NCBI GenBank assembly: GCA_000381585.1 | Contig: KB906736.1 | Span: 156,534-220,533, forward strand | Length of the DNA stretch: 64,000 nucleotides | Origin: Acidobacteriaceae bacterium KBS 83 | GTDB lineage: Bacteria > Acidobacteriota > Terriglobia > Terriglobales > Acidobacteriaceae | Direction of reading: 5' to 3' | Part shown: positions 17,558-25,259 of the stretch, piece after piece | Layout: the number at the start of each line of letters is the position of its first letter | How positions within the stretch are numbered: the first letter of the stretch is position 1 | Notes under the pieces: model-generated | Told to the model about the DNA's origin: nothing | What the model saw: the letters and a program-made list of their open reading frames with translations, nothing else | The model's database searches: none | Made by a program: the position numbers and the translations under genes

Positions 17558-18421
17558 TTACTCCGGCACGATTGGCGGGATATCAGGCGACATCGGGACG
17601 ACTCGTGTCTTCAGCGGCGCCACGCTATCCAGCTCTGCCTTGGTCAATCGTCCCCGCTTGTCGAAGCGCAGCTGCCAGTTTCCTGTCTGTGCCGTCGCCG
17701 AGACGTCACTGAAGTGAACCTCAGCATCCTTACCGGGGTCGATGACAATGATGGGTGTGCTGCCGTTGCGTTTCGTCAACGCCTCGGATGCCTCCACACT
17801 TTCCTTTGGCACGGCAACTTTGGGCAGGTGGCCGCTGAGCGCCGCGAAGCACATGCTCAGATTCAGCCAGTGAGATGAGGGCCCGAGCTCGTGCTCGCCG
17901 CGATCGGTCGTCAGCATCTGGTTGAATGCGATGTACGCTGTGCTCTTCTCCCATGCCGCGTGGAACGGCAGCAAGCCGTGGGCATAATCCGTCACGACCT
18001 GCACCTTGTCGCCGTTCGCCGGCACCACGGCGACGAAGTGCGATGGCCCATGCTCCACGCTATCGTTTTGGAAATTCAACATCATGTGGTCCGGAAGAGT
18101 ACGGCAGACGACCTGCTGATATGTCCAGCGGCTGTCGCTGATATCGAACCCATAGAACGCAGCCGCACTGCTGACATCCACCTCTCTCCGTTCCAGCAGC
18201 GCGCGGTCCGCTGTGCTCATCTGTCCGGCGTCCAGCACAGGAAGCGTTGACGTATGCGCCTCGAGCGCGGCGATCTTCTCCTCTTCACCGGGCGGTGGCG
18301 GGCCATTGCGGTGACGATGAAGCTGGGCTGCCGCCGGCAGAGCGCAGGCTAGACCGAGGAGCAGGCCGAGCGCGGCGTTCACGCCTGCGCGCGAGCTTCC
18401 GTCGAACCGGGAGGAGACCAT
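17558..18421 (-). CDS. Secreted protein of unknown function
   Basis: 287 residues with an N-terminal signal (about 16-33, ALGLLLGLACALPAAAQ), followed by a Pro/His-rich linker and a mature domain not assigned to any family. Phrases such as RTLPDHMMLNFQND and HFVAVVPANGDKVQVV suggest a mixed alpha/beta fold. The gene runs in the same direction as the hemX operon and lies 114 bp upstream of it, so a joint transcript is possible but not shown. It is separated from the TPR-like gene upstream by a strong terminator. Confidence 0.65.
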   Translation of the reverse strand: MVSSRFDGSSRAGVNAALGLLLGLACALPAAAQLHRHRNGPPPPGEEEKIAALEAHTSTLPVLDAGQMSTADRALLERREVDVSSAAAFYGFDISDSRWTYQQVVCRTLPDHMMLNFQNDSVEHGPSHFVAVVPANGDKVQVVTDYAHGLLPFHAAWEKSTAYIAFNQMLTTDRGEHELGPSSHWLNLSMCFAALSGHLPKVAVPKESVEASEALTKRNGSTPIIVIDPGKDAEVHFSDVSATAQTGNWQLRFDKRGRLTKAELDSVAPLKTRVVPMSPDIPPIVPE

Positions 18422-18471
18422 AACAAAGCCAATCTACCATGCGTCCGCTGCCGCTCGGCACTGGCCACAAA

Positions 18472-18503
18472 AGAGGAGGGCGGCCGGTTGGCCGCCCTCC
18501 TCT
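18472..18503 (-). terminator. Strong rho-independent terminator
   Basis: A perfect 14-bp stem (AGAGGAGGGCGGCC on one side) with a 4-base loop, followed on the minus strand by TTTTGT. It lies 22 bases past the stop of the minus-strand gene at 18525 and separates it from the next gene. Confidence 0.9.
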
Positions 18504-18524
18504 CGGTTGCCGAACTTGCAAGGA

Positions 18525-19832
18525 TTAACGAGATGGACGATGCGCCGGCGCCCGACGTGTCGCCTTCGGCTTCTCGGGCGCAGGTGGGGCTCCGTTGATA
18601 AGGGTGATCATCTTCGGATTCTGCGTGTATGAATCGAAGGTGGCGTCGAAATTCACCATCGCCCCAATTGTCGGCGGCGTGGTCAGCGGTTTCTTCATGT
18701 TGATGGTAAAGTCCGCCGTATTGGAGGCCTTGGCATCCTCCGTCACCGCAAGCTGCACGGAATCCGCAGTTGCCGAGACGACCTTGCCCGGAATCTCGTA
18801 GGTCTGGCCCTTCATCGTGTCCCACATCTTTCCGGCATCTTCCGGCTTCCCGTTGAAGAGGATGAATTCCTTGTCATTCAGGTTCAGCGTCTTCAAGTCG
18901 GGCGTGCTGGCTACTACCTTGGCAGCCTGGTCGGCTGGGGATGGCGGCGGTGGTGCAGGCGTGGGGTTGTAGCTGTCCGGCGGAAGCACCGACTGCGTCA
19001 CTAGCGTCTTGACCTGGTCAAAGCCGTCCATGCCCCCGTGGTACTTGTTGTAGTAATACTCGGCTGCCTTCTCAATCTGGTCCTTCGCTGCCGGAGGAGC
19101 ATATGCAGCTGCGCGGGTCAAAAACCACACAGCATTCTTCAGATCCGGCGGGGTCTGCTGCGCATATGCCTGCCCCAGCAGATAAGTATCGTTCAGTGCC
19201 GGGCCCGTCTGGGTCTGCGCTGCCGGTACCGATTGCAGCTCCTTCTTGAATGCTTCTACTGCTCCCGGGTAGTCCTTCTTCAGCTGGTTGTCCATGGCGA
19301 TCGCGCCGTAGAAAATCGGCGTGGTCGCATCCTTCAGCTTCTGGTAGTCAGCATCCGGCATGTTGGCTGGCTTGGGAGCAGCGAGCCCCTTCTGTGCATT
19401 GGCGGCCGCCTCGTCCAGCAACGGTTGCTGCTCAGCGGGCGTGGACTTTTGCGCCGCCTGCGCCTTCTTGATGTACACAGTGATCGCCAACGCGCGCAGG
19501 TTGTTCGGATCCACCTGCAGCAGCCGGTTCGCCGCATCCACCGTCTTGTCCATGTTGTTCGTCGCCTGGTAAGCAGCCATCAACTGCTCCAGCATCTCGC
19601 CCTTCACCACCGAGTTCGGATACTTGGTGAGGAACCCTTCAATGGCAGAAGCCTTCGCCGCCGGCGAGGACTGGCTGATCGCGTTCGAGTAGTCGTTGTA
19701 CTCGGCCGGATCTTTGATTGTGATTTGCTGGGCACCAGCACCACCGGCCGCGGCTTGGGCCAGGGCGAACGGCGTAGCACACAGCATACTGGTAGCGATT
19801 GCCAGCAGAGAAGCTAAGGCGACCTTCTTCAT
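18525..19832 (-). CDS. Secreted TPR-like protein
   Basis: 435 residues with a clear signal peptide (MKKVALASLLAIATSML ... FALAQA) and a TAGGAG ribosome-binding site six bases before the ATG. The mature N-terminal half has tetratricopeptide-like helical repeats (AIEGFLTKYPNSVVKGEMLEQ; AANRLLQVDPNNLRALAI; TYLLGQAYAQQTPPDLKNA), with a Pro-rich linker and a C-terminal beta-type domain (about 310-420, KGQTYEIPGKVVSATADS) resembling an OB-like fold. This architecture recurs in acidobacterial genomes as an uncharacterised TPR protein. Transcription ends at the strong hairpin just downstream. A TATAAA-like -10 (minus strand, 19860-19865) is the only promoter hint. Confidence 0.75.
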   Translation of the reverse strand: MKKVALASLLAIATSMLCATPFALAQAAAGGAGAQQITIKDPAEYNDYSNAISQSSPAAKASAIEGFLTKYPNSVVKGEMLEQLMAAYQATNNMDKTVDAANRLLQVDPNNLRALAITVYIKKAQAAQKSTPAEQQPLLDEAAANAQKGLAAPKPANMPDADYQKLKDATTPIFYGAIAMDNQLKKDYPGAVEAFKKELQSVPAAQTQTGPALNDTYLLGQAYAQQTPPDLKNAVWFLTRAAAYAPPAAKDQIEKAAEYYYNKYHGGMDGFDQVKTLVTQSVLPPDSYNPTPAPPPPSPADQAAKVVASTPDLKTLNLNDKEFILFNGKPEDAGKMWDTMKGQTYEIPGKVVSATADSVQLAVTEDAKASNTADFTINMKKPLTTPPTIGAMVNFDATFDSYTQNPKMITLINGAPPAPEKPKATRRAPAHRPSR

Positions 19833-20192
19833 TCAACGCTCCTAAGAGAAGTGCAGCGATTTATAACCTGTAATTCCGTACCTGCAGTCTTCACATCCAC
19901 GGCACTGGCGAGAACGCGCCCGGTCAGGAGCGACGCGTCAATCGATTTGTCCCGGGAAAAGAAACGGCGCGGCAATGTGGCTGGATTATAAGAATCAGTC
20001 TCTCCCCATGCAAGCGGCAGGTCCTCCAAACTGATCGGAATCGCTGGGACCAGCGGTAAAGATGCGGTTCTCCCCCGCCGCGTTGACTCGACACCCCCAA
20101 GAGAATGTCACGGCAATGTCATCCAACTCAATGACCCATCCGGCGTATGCCCTTTGCCGTCGCGGTATAACGATCACAGAGACGAGGGCACT
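19833..20192. other. Intergenic region between divergent TPR and SDR genes
   Basis: About 360 bp without a gene. It contains the leader of the TPR gene (with a possible TATAAA at 19860-19865, minus strand) and the leader of the SDR gene (GAGGG before the ATG at 20193). Nothing else was recognised. Confidence 0.4.
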
Positions 20193-20933
20193 ATGCCACC
20201 CACAGATCCACCCGCTTCAACGCCCCCAACGGCGCTCGCCGGCCGGACTGCTCTCGTCACAGGCGCATCGCGCGGCGTCGGCCGATCTGTTGCCTTGAGC
20301 CTCGCACAACTCGGCGCGCGCCTGTTGGTTGTTGCTCGTGATCGGAAAGCGCTCGCGGAGGTCCAGCAGGAGATTGTCGATCTCGCGGCTGCGGCGGAGG
20401 TCTTCCCCTGCGATCTCGCCTCCTCCTCCGAGATTCAGGCTCTCGTGTCGCGCGTCGACGCCGCAGGCGGATGCGACATCCTTGTGAATGCCGCCGGCAT
20501 CGGCAGAATCGGCAGGCCACTGCACGAGATGCCCCTCGAAGACTTCGACACCATCTTCGCCACCAACGTGCGTGCGCCATTCCTGTTAATGCGCGCCGTA
20601 GTCCCTTACATGCTTGCGCATGGCGGTGGCGACGTCGTGAACATCTCCTCGCTCGCCGGGCAGGGCCCTCTCGCCAATGGCGCGGCGTACGCGGCCTCCA
20701 AGTGGGCACTCAATGGCCTCAGCTACTCCGTTGCAGAGGAACTGCGCGCCCACAACATCCGCGTCTCCGTCGTCGCACCCGGCTCAGTGAACACCAGCTT
20801 TGGCGGTGCGGGTAAGGACCGAGCGAAGATGCTCCAGCCCGAAGATGTTGCCGCCGCGGTCACCATGCTGGTGACTCAGCCACGTCATGCGTTCATCAGC
20901 GAACTCCGCATGCGTTCTACCCAAAAGCCGTAA
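20193..20933 (+). CDS. Short-chain dehydrogenase/reductase
   Basis: 246 residues from the ATG at 20193, preceded by GAGGG; an in-frame ATG at 20154 would add 13 residues without a better site. Classical SDR features: TGASRGVG at 23-30 (NAD(P) binding), NAAGIG near 99-104, the catalytic Ser152/Ser153 in NISSLAG, and Tyr166-x3-Lys170 in YAASK. The final residues (ISELRMRSTQKP) match the C-terminus of FabG-like oxidoreductases of unknown substrate. It stands alone between the TPR gene and smc. Confidence 0.9.
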   Translation: MPPTDPPASTPPTALAGRTALVTGASRGVGRSVALSLAQLGARLLVVARDRKALAEVQQEIVDLAAAAEVFPCDLASSSEIQALVSRVDAAGGCDILVNAAGIGRIGRPLHEMPLEDFDTIFATNVRAPFLLMRAVVPYMLAHGGGDVVNISSLAGQGPLANGAAYAASKWALNGLSYSVAEELRAHNIRVSVVAPGSVNTSFGGAGKDRAKMLQPEDVAAAVTMLVTQPRHAFISELRMRSTQKP

Positions 20934-21143
20934 TTGCCATTTTTTCCGCCTGCAGCCGGCTGCCATTCCGAGCCAAATGCACTCACCGCCCAAGGAGTCG
21001 CAATTGCGCCCTCCTTATCCACAATATGTAGGGGTATCTGTGTTGAATCGCCCTCGACACCCAGCTACCATTCTTGGCAAGACTGTGTTCGAGTGGAATA
21101 GGAGCCTGGCCCGGCTCCCTCTCCGCTCCCAAGGGTGTCATTG

Positions 21144-24100
21144 ATGCTCAAGCTCAAGAAGATCCAGATCCTCGGTTTCAAGTCTTTCTGCGACCGCACC
21201 GAGCTTACCCTGCCCGGCCAGGGAATGGCGGCCGTCGTCGGCCCCAACGGTTGCGGCAAATCCAACATCCTCGACGCCGTCAGCTGGGTACTTGGCGAAC
21301 AGTCCGCGCGTACACTGCGCGGCACCAAGATGGAAGACGTGATCTTCGCCGGCACGCGCGATCGCAAGGCCCTCGGCATGGCCGAGGTCTCCCTCACCCT
21401 CATCGATCCCGATGCTTATGGCGAAGGTCCGCTTGCGACCGAGTTGCAACCGAATGAAGTCGCGCTGGACAGCGACGGCGATGGGATCGTCGCCGCAAAC
21501 GGCGACTGGGATGAGGCCGCGCACCGCCATGCGCGCTCCGCCGAAACAGAAGAAATCATCGCGGAGGCCCAGCCCGGCACTGTCATCGAGGGCGAAGAAG
21601 GCGAAGTCGTTCCGTCCGGAGAAACTGAAGCGTCTGCGCAGGAAAGCGCACCGCAGAATGGCTCCGTTGCCGTCGCAGCGCCGAATACCGTCGTCCTGAA
21701 GATCCGCCGCCGCAAATTCCAGCGCACGCCCGCGCGTTCCGGGGAGATCATCGTGACTCGCCGCCTCTTCCGCTCCGGCGACAGCGAATATCTGCTCAAC
21801 GGCAAGCTATGTCGCTTACGCGACATCCAGGACATTTTCATGGGCACGGGGCTCGGCCCCGAGAGCTACGCCATCATCGAGCAGGAGCGCATCGGCCAGC
21901 TCCTTAGTTCCAAGCCGCACGATCGCCGCGCCATCATCGAAGAGGCCGCCGGCATCACCCGCTTCAAGACCAAGAAGCGTCTTGCCGAGCTGCGCCTCGA
22001 GTCTGCAAAACAGAACCTAGCCCGCGTCAACGACATCTTCGAAGAAGTCACGCGGCAGATGAACTCACTCAAGCGCCAGGCTGCCAAAGCCGAGCGCTAC
22101 GTCGCCGTCCGCGACGAGCTTCGCACCCGCCTGCGTGTCGTCCTGGCCAGCCGTCTCCATCAGATGGACTCAACCAGCGTCACGCTCCACGAGCAGATCG
22201 CCTCCCTGACATCGCAAATCGATGCCTCCGCCGCGCACGTGGAATCACTCGACGCTGAACACGCAGCCGCAGTCGCGCGCGGCTACGAGCTCGACGCCAG
22301 CGCGAAGGATGCCAGCGCTCGCGCCAGCCAGGCCGCCATCGATCTCGAACGCGCCAGCGCCCGCCAGCACGCCAATGAGGAACGTATCGCCGACCTCGCT
22401 TCCCGCTCCGCCGCGGGAACCGCCGAGCTCGAGCAGGCGCGCCAGCAGATGGACGGTCTCACCACGGAGCGCGAGCAGCACCGCAGCTTCCTCGAAACCG
22501 CCGCTGCCGAAGCGGCGCGTTTCCGCCAGCAGGCCGAGGCCCTCCAGCAGCAGGCGCGCGAAGCTGCCCAGACCGTCTCCCATGCCGAGCAGCGCCTCGA
22601 GGCCGAACGTCGCCGCGGATTACAACTTCTCTCGGAAGCCGCCAACGCCCGCAATCAGGCCTCCCAGGCAGAGGAGGCAGTCGGCGCGCTTGAACGCGAG
22701 GCCGAGCGCCTCGCCGGTGAGATGGACGCCGCACGCCGCGATCTTGAAACCCTCGGCGCCGAACGCGGCCAGGCATCCCTCCAATTCGAATCCGTCACCG
22801 AGACTCTGGCTCGCCTTGAACGCGAGATTCTCAATCTGCGCTCAGAGATCGAGCAGACCCGCGCCGACGAGACCGAGACCCGCCGCCGTGGCGATGCGCT
22901 GCGCGCCGAGCACGCTACGCTTACCGGTCGCCGCAATTCCCTTGAAGGCCTCATCCGCGAACACAGCTACTCGACTGACACCGTCCGCAAACTCTTCCGC
23001 ACCAACGGTCATACCGCCGGCCTTTCGGCCGTGGGCACGCTCGCCGACTTCCTCGAAGTCGATGGCCAATACGAAACCGTCGTTGACGAATATCTCCGCG
23101 ACGAGCTCAATTACATCGTCGTCAAAAGCTGGGATGCCGCCGACGAAGGCATGCGCCTGCTCAAGAGCGACGTCGACGGTCGCGCCACCTTCCTCGTCCA
23201 TCCCCACGACGCCCAGGCCAAGTTCTCATTCGATCCCACCGAGCCCACCGGCACGCAGACCAGCCGCGAAGGTATCGTGCGCCTGAAGGATTGCATCCGC
23301 GTGCTCGATGGCTTCGGCACATCGCTTGAGGCCATTCTGCCCAAGCTGCGCGAAGGCTATGTCACGCCCGACACCGGAATCGCACGCTCGCTCGCACTTG
23401 AAAATCCGCAGGCCTTCTTTCTCGCGCCCTCCGGTGAGTGCTTCCACAATGTAACCGTCACCGGTGGCAAGCCGCGCGCCGAAGGCCCGCTCGCCATCAA
23501 GCGTGAGCTGCGCGAGACGCAGCAGAAGCTCGACGCGCTCGACGCCGAACTAGCTCAGGCGGAGACGCACGCAGCCACCCTTGGGCGCACCCTTGCCGAA
23601 AAAACTCGCCTGCTCGAAGCCAAAAGTGAAGATCGCCGCGCCGCCGAACGCGACAGCGCGAACCAGGGCGCCGCTCTGCGCCAGATGGAATCGGAAGCCA
23701 AGCGCCTCGAGCGCCGCCTGCAGGACTGGTCGCTCGACAGCGAACGCAATCGTGATCAACGCAACCAGCGCACTGCGCTGATGGAGCGTAAACGCGAAGA
23801 CGTGGCCCGTCTCGAAGCTGAGCACGCCATCGCAGAAGCGCAGCAGCGCGAACTCGAATCCGCACTCGCCGGCCATCGCGAAACACGCGAGACCGCACAG
23901 CAGGCATCCTCGCATGCCGTCGCCGAGCTTGCCGGTCTCGAAGAGCGCAAGCGCGGTGCAGAGGCCTCCTTCGCCCGCATCGATCGGATGTACGCCGATC
24001 TCGGCCGTCGCGTCGTCCAGCTCGAACAGCAACTCGCCGCAGCAGCAGCGGAACAGGCGCAGCGCACGGATGAGAACGCAGCACTCTCCGCCCTGCAGCA

Positions 24101-25064
24101 GCAGCTTGCCGAAATTCGCGAGCAGGCCATTGCCGAAACCGCGCGCTGGACCGAAGAAGCGCGCCTGCTGCGCATAACGCTTCTGGTAAGCGAGCAGCAG
24201 CTGAAGGCACTCCGCGCTGAAACAGATACGTTGCGTGAGAACCGGAGCAGTCACGCCGCGCAGGCCGCCAAGCTCGCCGCGGACCTCGAGCACCTCGAAG
24301 CCACCTGCGTCAGCGACCTTGGCGTTGAAGCCGGTGAACTCCGCGCACAAGAGGACATCGCGCGTCTCGAAGACGGAGCCCTCGCCACCGAAGACGAAGC
24401 CTGCCGCGGTCTGAAGAGCCGGCTCGAAGCCATGGGTCCAGTCAACATGATGGCCCTCGATGAATACAAAGAGGCGGCGGAGCGTCACAGCTTCCTTGAA
24501 ACGCAGCGCACGGACCTGCTCGACTCCATCGAGAACACACAGGCCACCATTAAAGAAATCGACACCATCTCGCGCACAAAATTCGATGAGGCTTTCGCGC
24601 GCATCAACGAAAACTTCTCCGTCACCTTCACCCGCCTTTTCAACGGTGGCCAGGCCTTCATGCGCCTTACCGACGAAGAGAACGTTGCGGAGAGCGGCAT
24701 AGACATCGTTGCCTCACCCCCGGGCAAGAAGCTCCAGAACGTGCTTTTGCTCTCCGGCGGCGAAAAGGCCCTCACGGCACTCTCGCTGCTGGTCGGCATC
24801 TTCCTCTACCAACCCAGCCCCTTCTGCGTGCTGGATGAGGTCGACGCCCCGCTCGACGAAACAAACGTCGGCCGACTCGCCGACATGCTCAAAGGCATGG
24901 CAAAGGAGACCCAGTTCGTCCTCGTCACCCACTCCAAGCGCATGATGACCGCCATGGATCTCATCTACGGCGTCACCATGCAGGAGCCGGGCGTGTCGAA
25001 GCTCGTCTCCGTACACATGAGCCATCACGCGCACGGCCGCGCAGATCACCGCGCCACTGCCTAA
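21144..25064 (+). CDS. smc: Chromosome segregation protein SMC with a head-domain insert
   Basis: 1306 residues from the ATG at 21144, eight bases after AAGGG; a GTG three codons earlier is possible. It is the ATPase of the condensin complex that organises the chromosome. Seen: Walker A GPNGCGKSN (33-41), two long coiled coils, a hinge at about 600-760, signature LSGGEKAL and Walker B CVLDEVDAPLD near the end. Odd: between the SLTLID strand (residue 88) and EIIVTRRLFRSG (from 201) there are about 112 residues, against about 12 in Bacillus SMC; the insert is first acidic, then strongly basic (KIRRRKFQRTPARSGE). SMC is about 1190 in most bacteria, so this accounts for the extra length. Confidence 0.95.
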   Translation: MLKLKKIQILGFKSFCDRTELTLPGQGMAAVVGPNGCGKSNILDAVSWVLGEQSARTLRGTKMEDVIFAGTRDRKALGMAEVSLTLIDPDAYGEGPLATELQPNEVALDSDGDGIVAANGDWDEAAHRHARSAETEEIIAEAQPGTVIEGEEGEVVPSGETEASAQESAPQNGSVAVAAPNTVVLKIRRRKFQRTPARSGEIIVTRRLFRSGDSEYLLNGKLCRLRDIQDIFMGTGLGPESYAIIEQERIGQLLSSKPHDRRAIIEEAAGITRFKTKKRLAELRLESAKQNLARVNDIFEEVTRQMNSLKRQAAKAERYVAVRDELRTRLRVVLASRLHQMDSTSVTLHEQIASLTSQIDASAAHVESLDAEHAAAVARGYELDASAKDASARASQAAIDLERASARQHANEERIADLASRSAAGTAELEQARQQMDGLTTEREQHRSFLETAAAEAARFRQQAEALQQQAREAAQTVSHAEQRLEAERRRGLQLLSEAANARNQASQAEEAVGALEREAERLAGEMDAARRDLETLGAERGQASLQFESVTETLARLEREILNLRSEIEQTRADETETRRRGDALRAEHATLTGRRNSLEGLIREHSYSTDTVRKLFRTNGHTAGLSAVGTLADFLEVDGQYETVVDEYLRDELNYIVVKSWDAADEGMRLLKSDVDGRATFLVHPHDAQAKFSFDPTEPTGTQTSREGIVRLKDCIRVLDGFGTSLEAILPKLREGYVTPDTGIARSLALENPQAFFLAPSGECFHNVTVTGGKPRAEGPLAIKRELRETQQKLDALDAELAQAETHAATLGRTLAEKTRLLEAKSEDRRAAERDSANQGAALRQMESEAKRLERRLQDWSLDSERNRDQRNQRTALMERKREDVARLEAEHAIAEAQQRELESALAGHRETRETAQQASSHAVAELAGLEERKRGAEASFARIDRMYADLGRRVVQLEQQLAAAAAEQAQRTDENAALSALQQQLAEIREQAIAETARWTEEARLLRITLLVSEQQLKALRAETDTLRENRSSHAAQAAKLAADLEHLEATCVSDLGVEAGELRAQEDIARLEDGALATEDEACRGLKSRLEAMGPVNMMALDEYKEAAERHSFLETQRTDLLDSIENTQATIKEIDTISRTKFDEAFARINENFSVTFTRLFNGGQAFMRLTDEENVAESGIDIVASPPGKKLQNVLLLSGGEKALTALSLLVGIFLYQPSPFCVLDEVDAPLDETNVGRLADMLKGMAKETQFVLVTHSKRMMTAMDLIYGVTMQEPGVSKLVSVHMSHHAHGRADHRATA

Positions 25065-25259
25065 CCAGCTATCTGCTGATGGCTTCGATTGACGCGTTCG
25101 CTATGAAGCGTGCCCTTTCATTTCGCATCGGAAACTGCGGCCGAAATCACGATCCGCCATCTCACTTGGAGTCGAGGTCGTGGTCGACCATTGCATCGGA
25201 ATAAAATCGCTCTCAGGTCGCTGCGACTGGAATCCGCTCCACCACGCGTGCCTCTGCCA

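Noticed and set aside
23550..24488. Minus-strand frame of 312 codons inside smc
   Set aside because: Complement of the repetitive coiled-coil coding DNA, with Ala/Phe/Gly runs and no likeness to a protein family.
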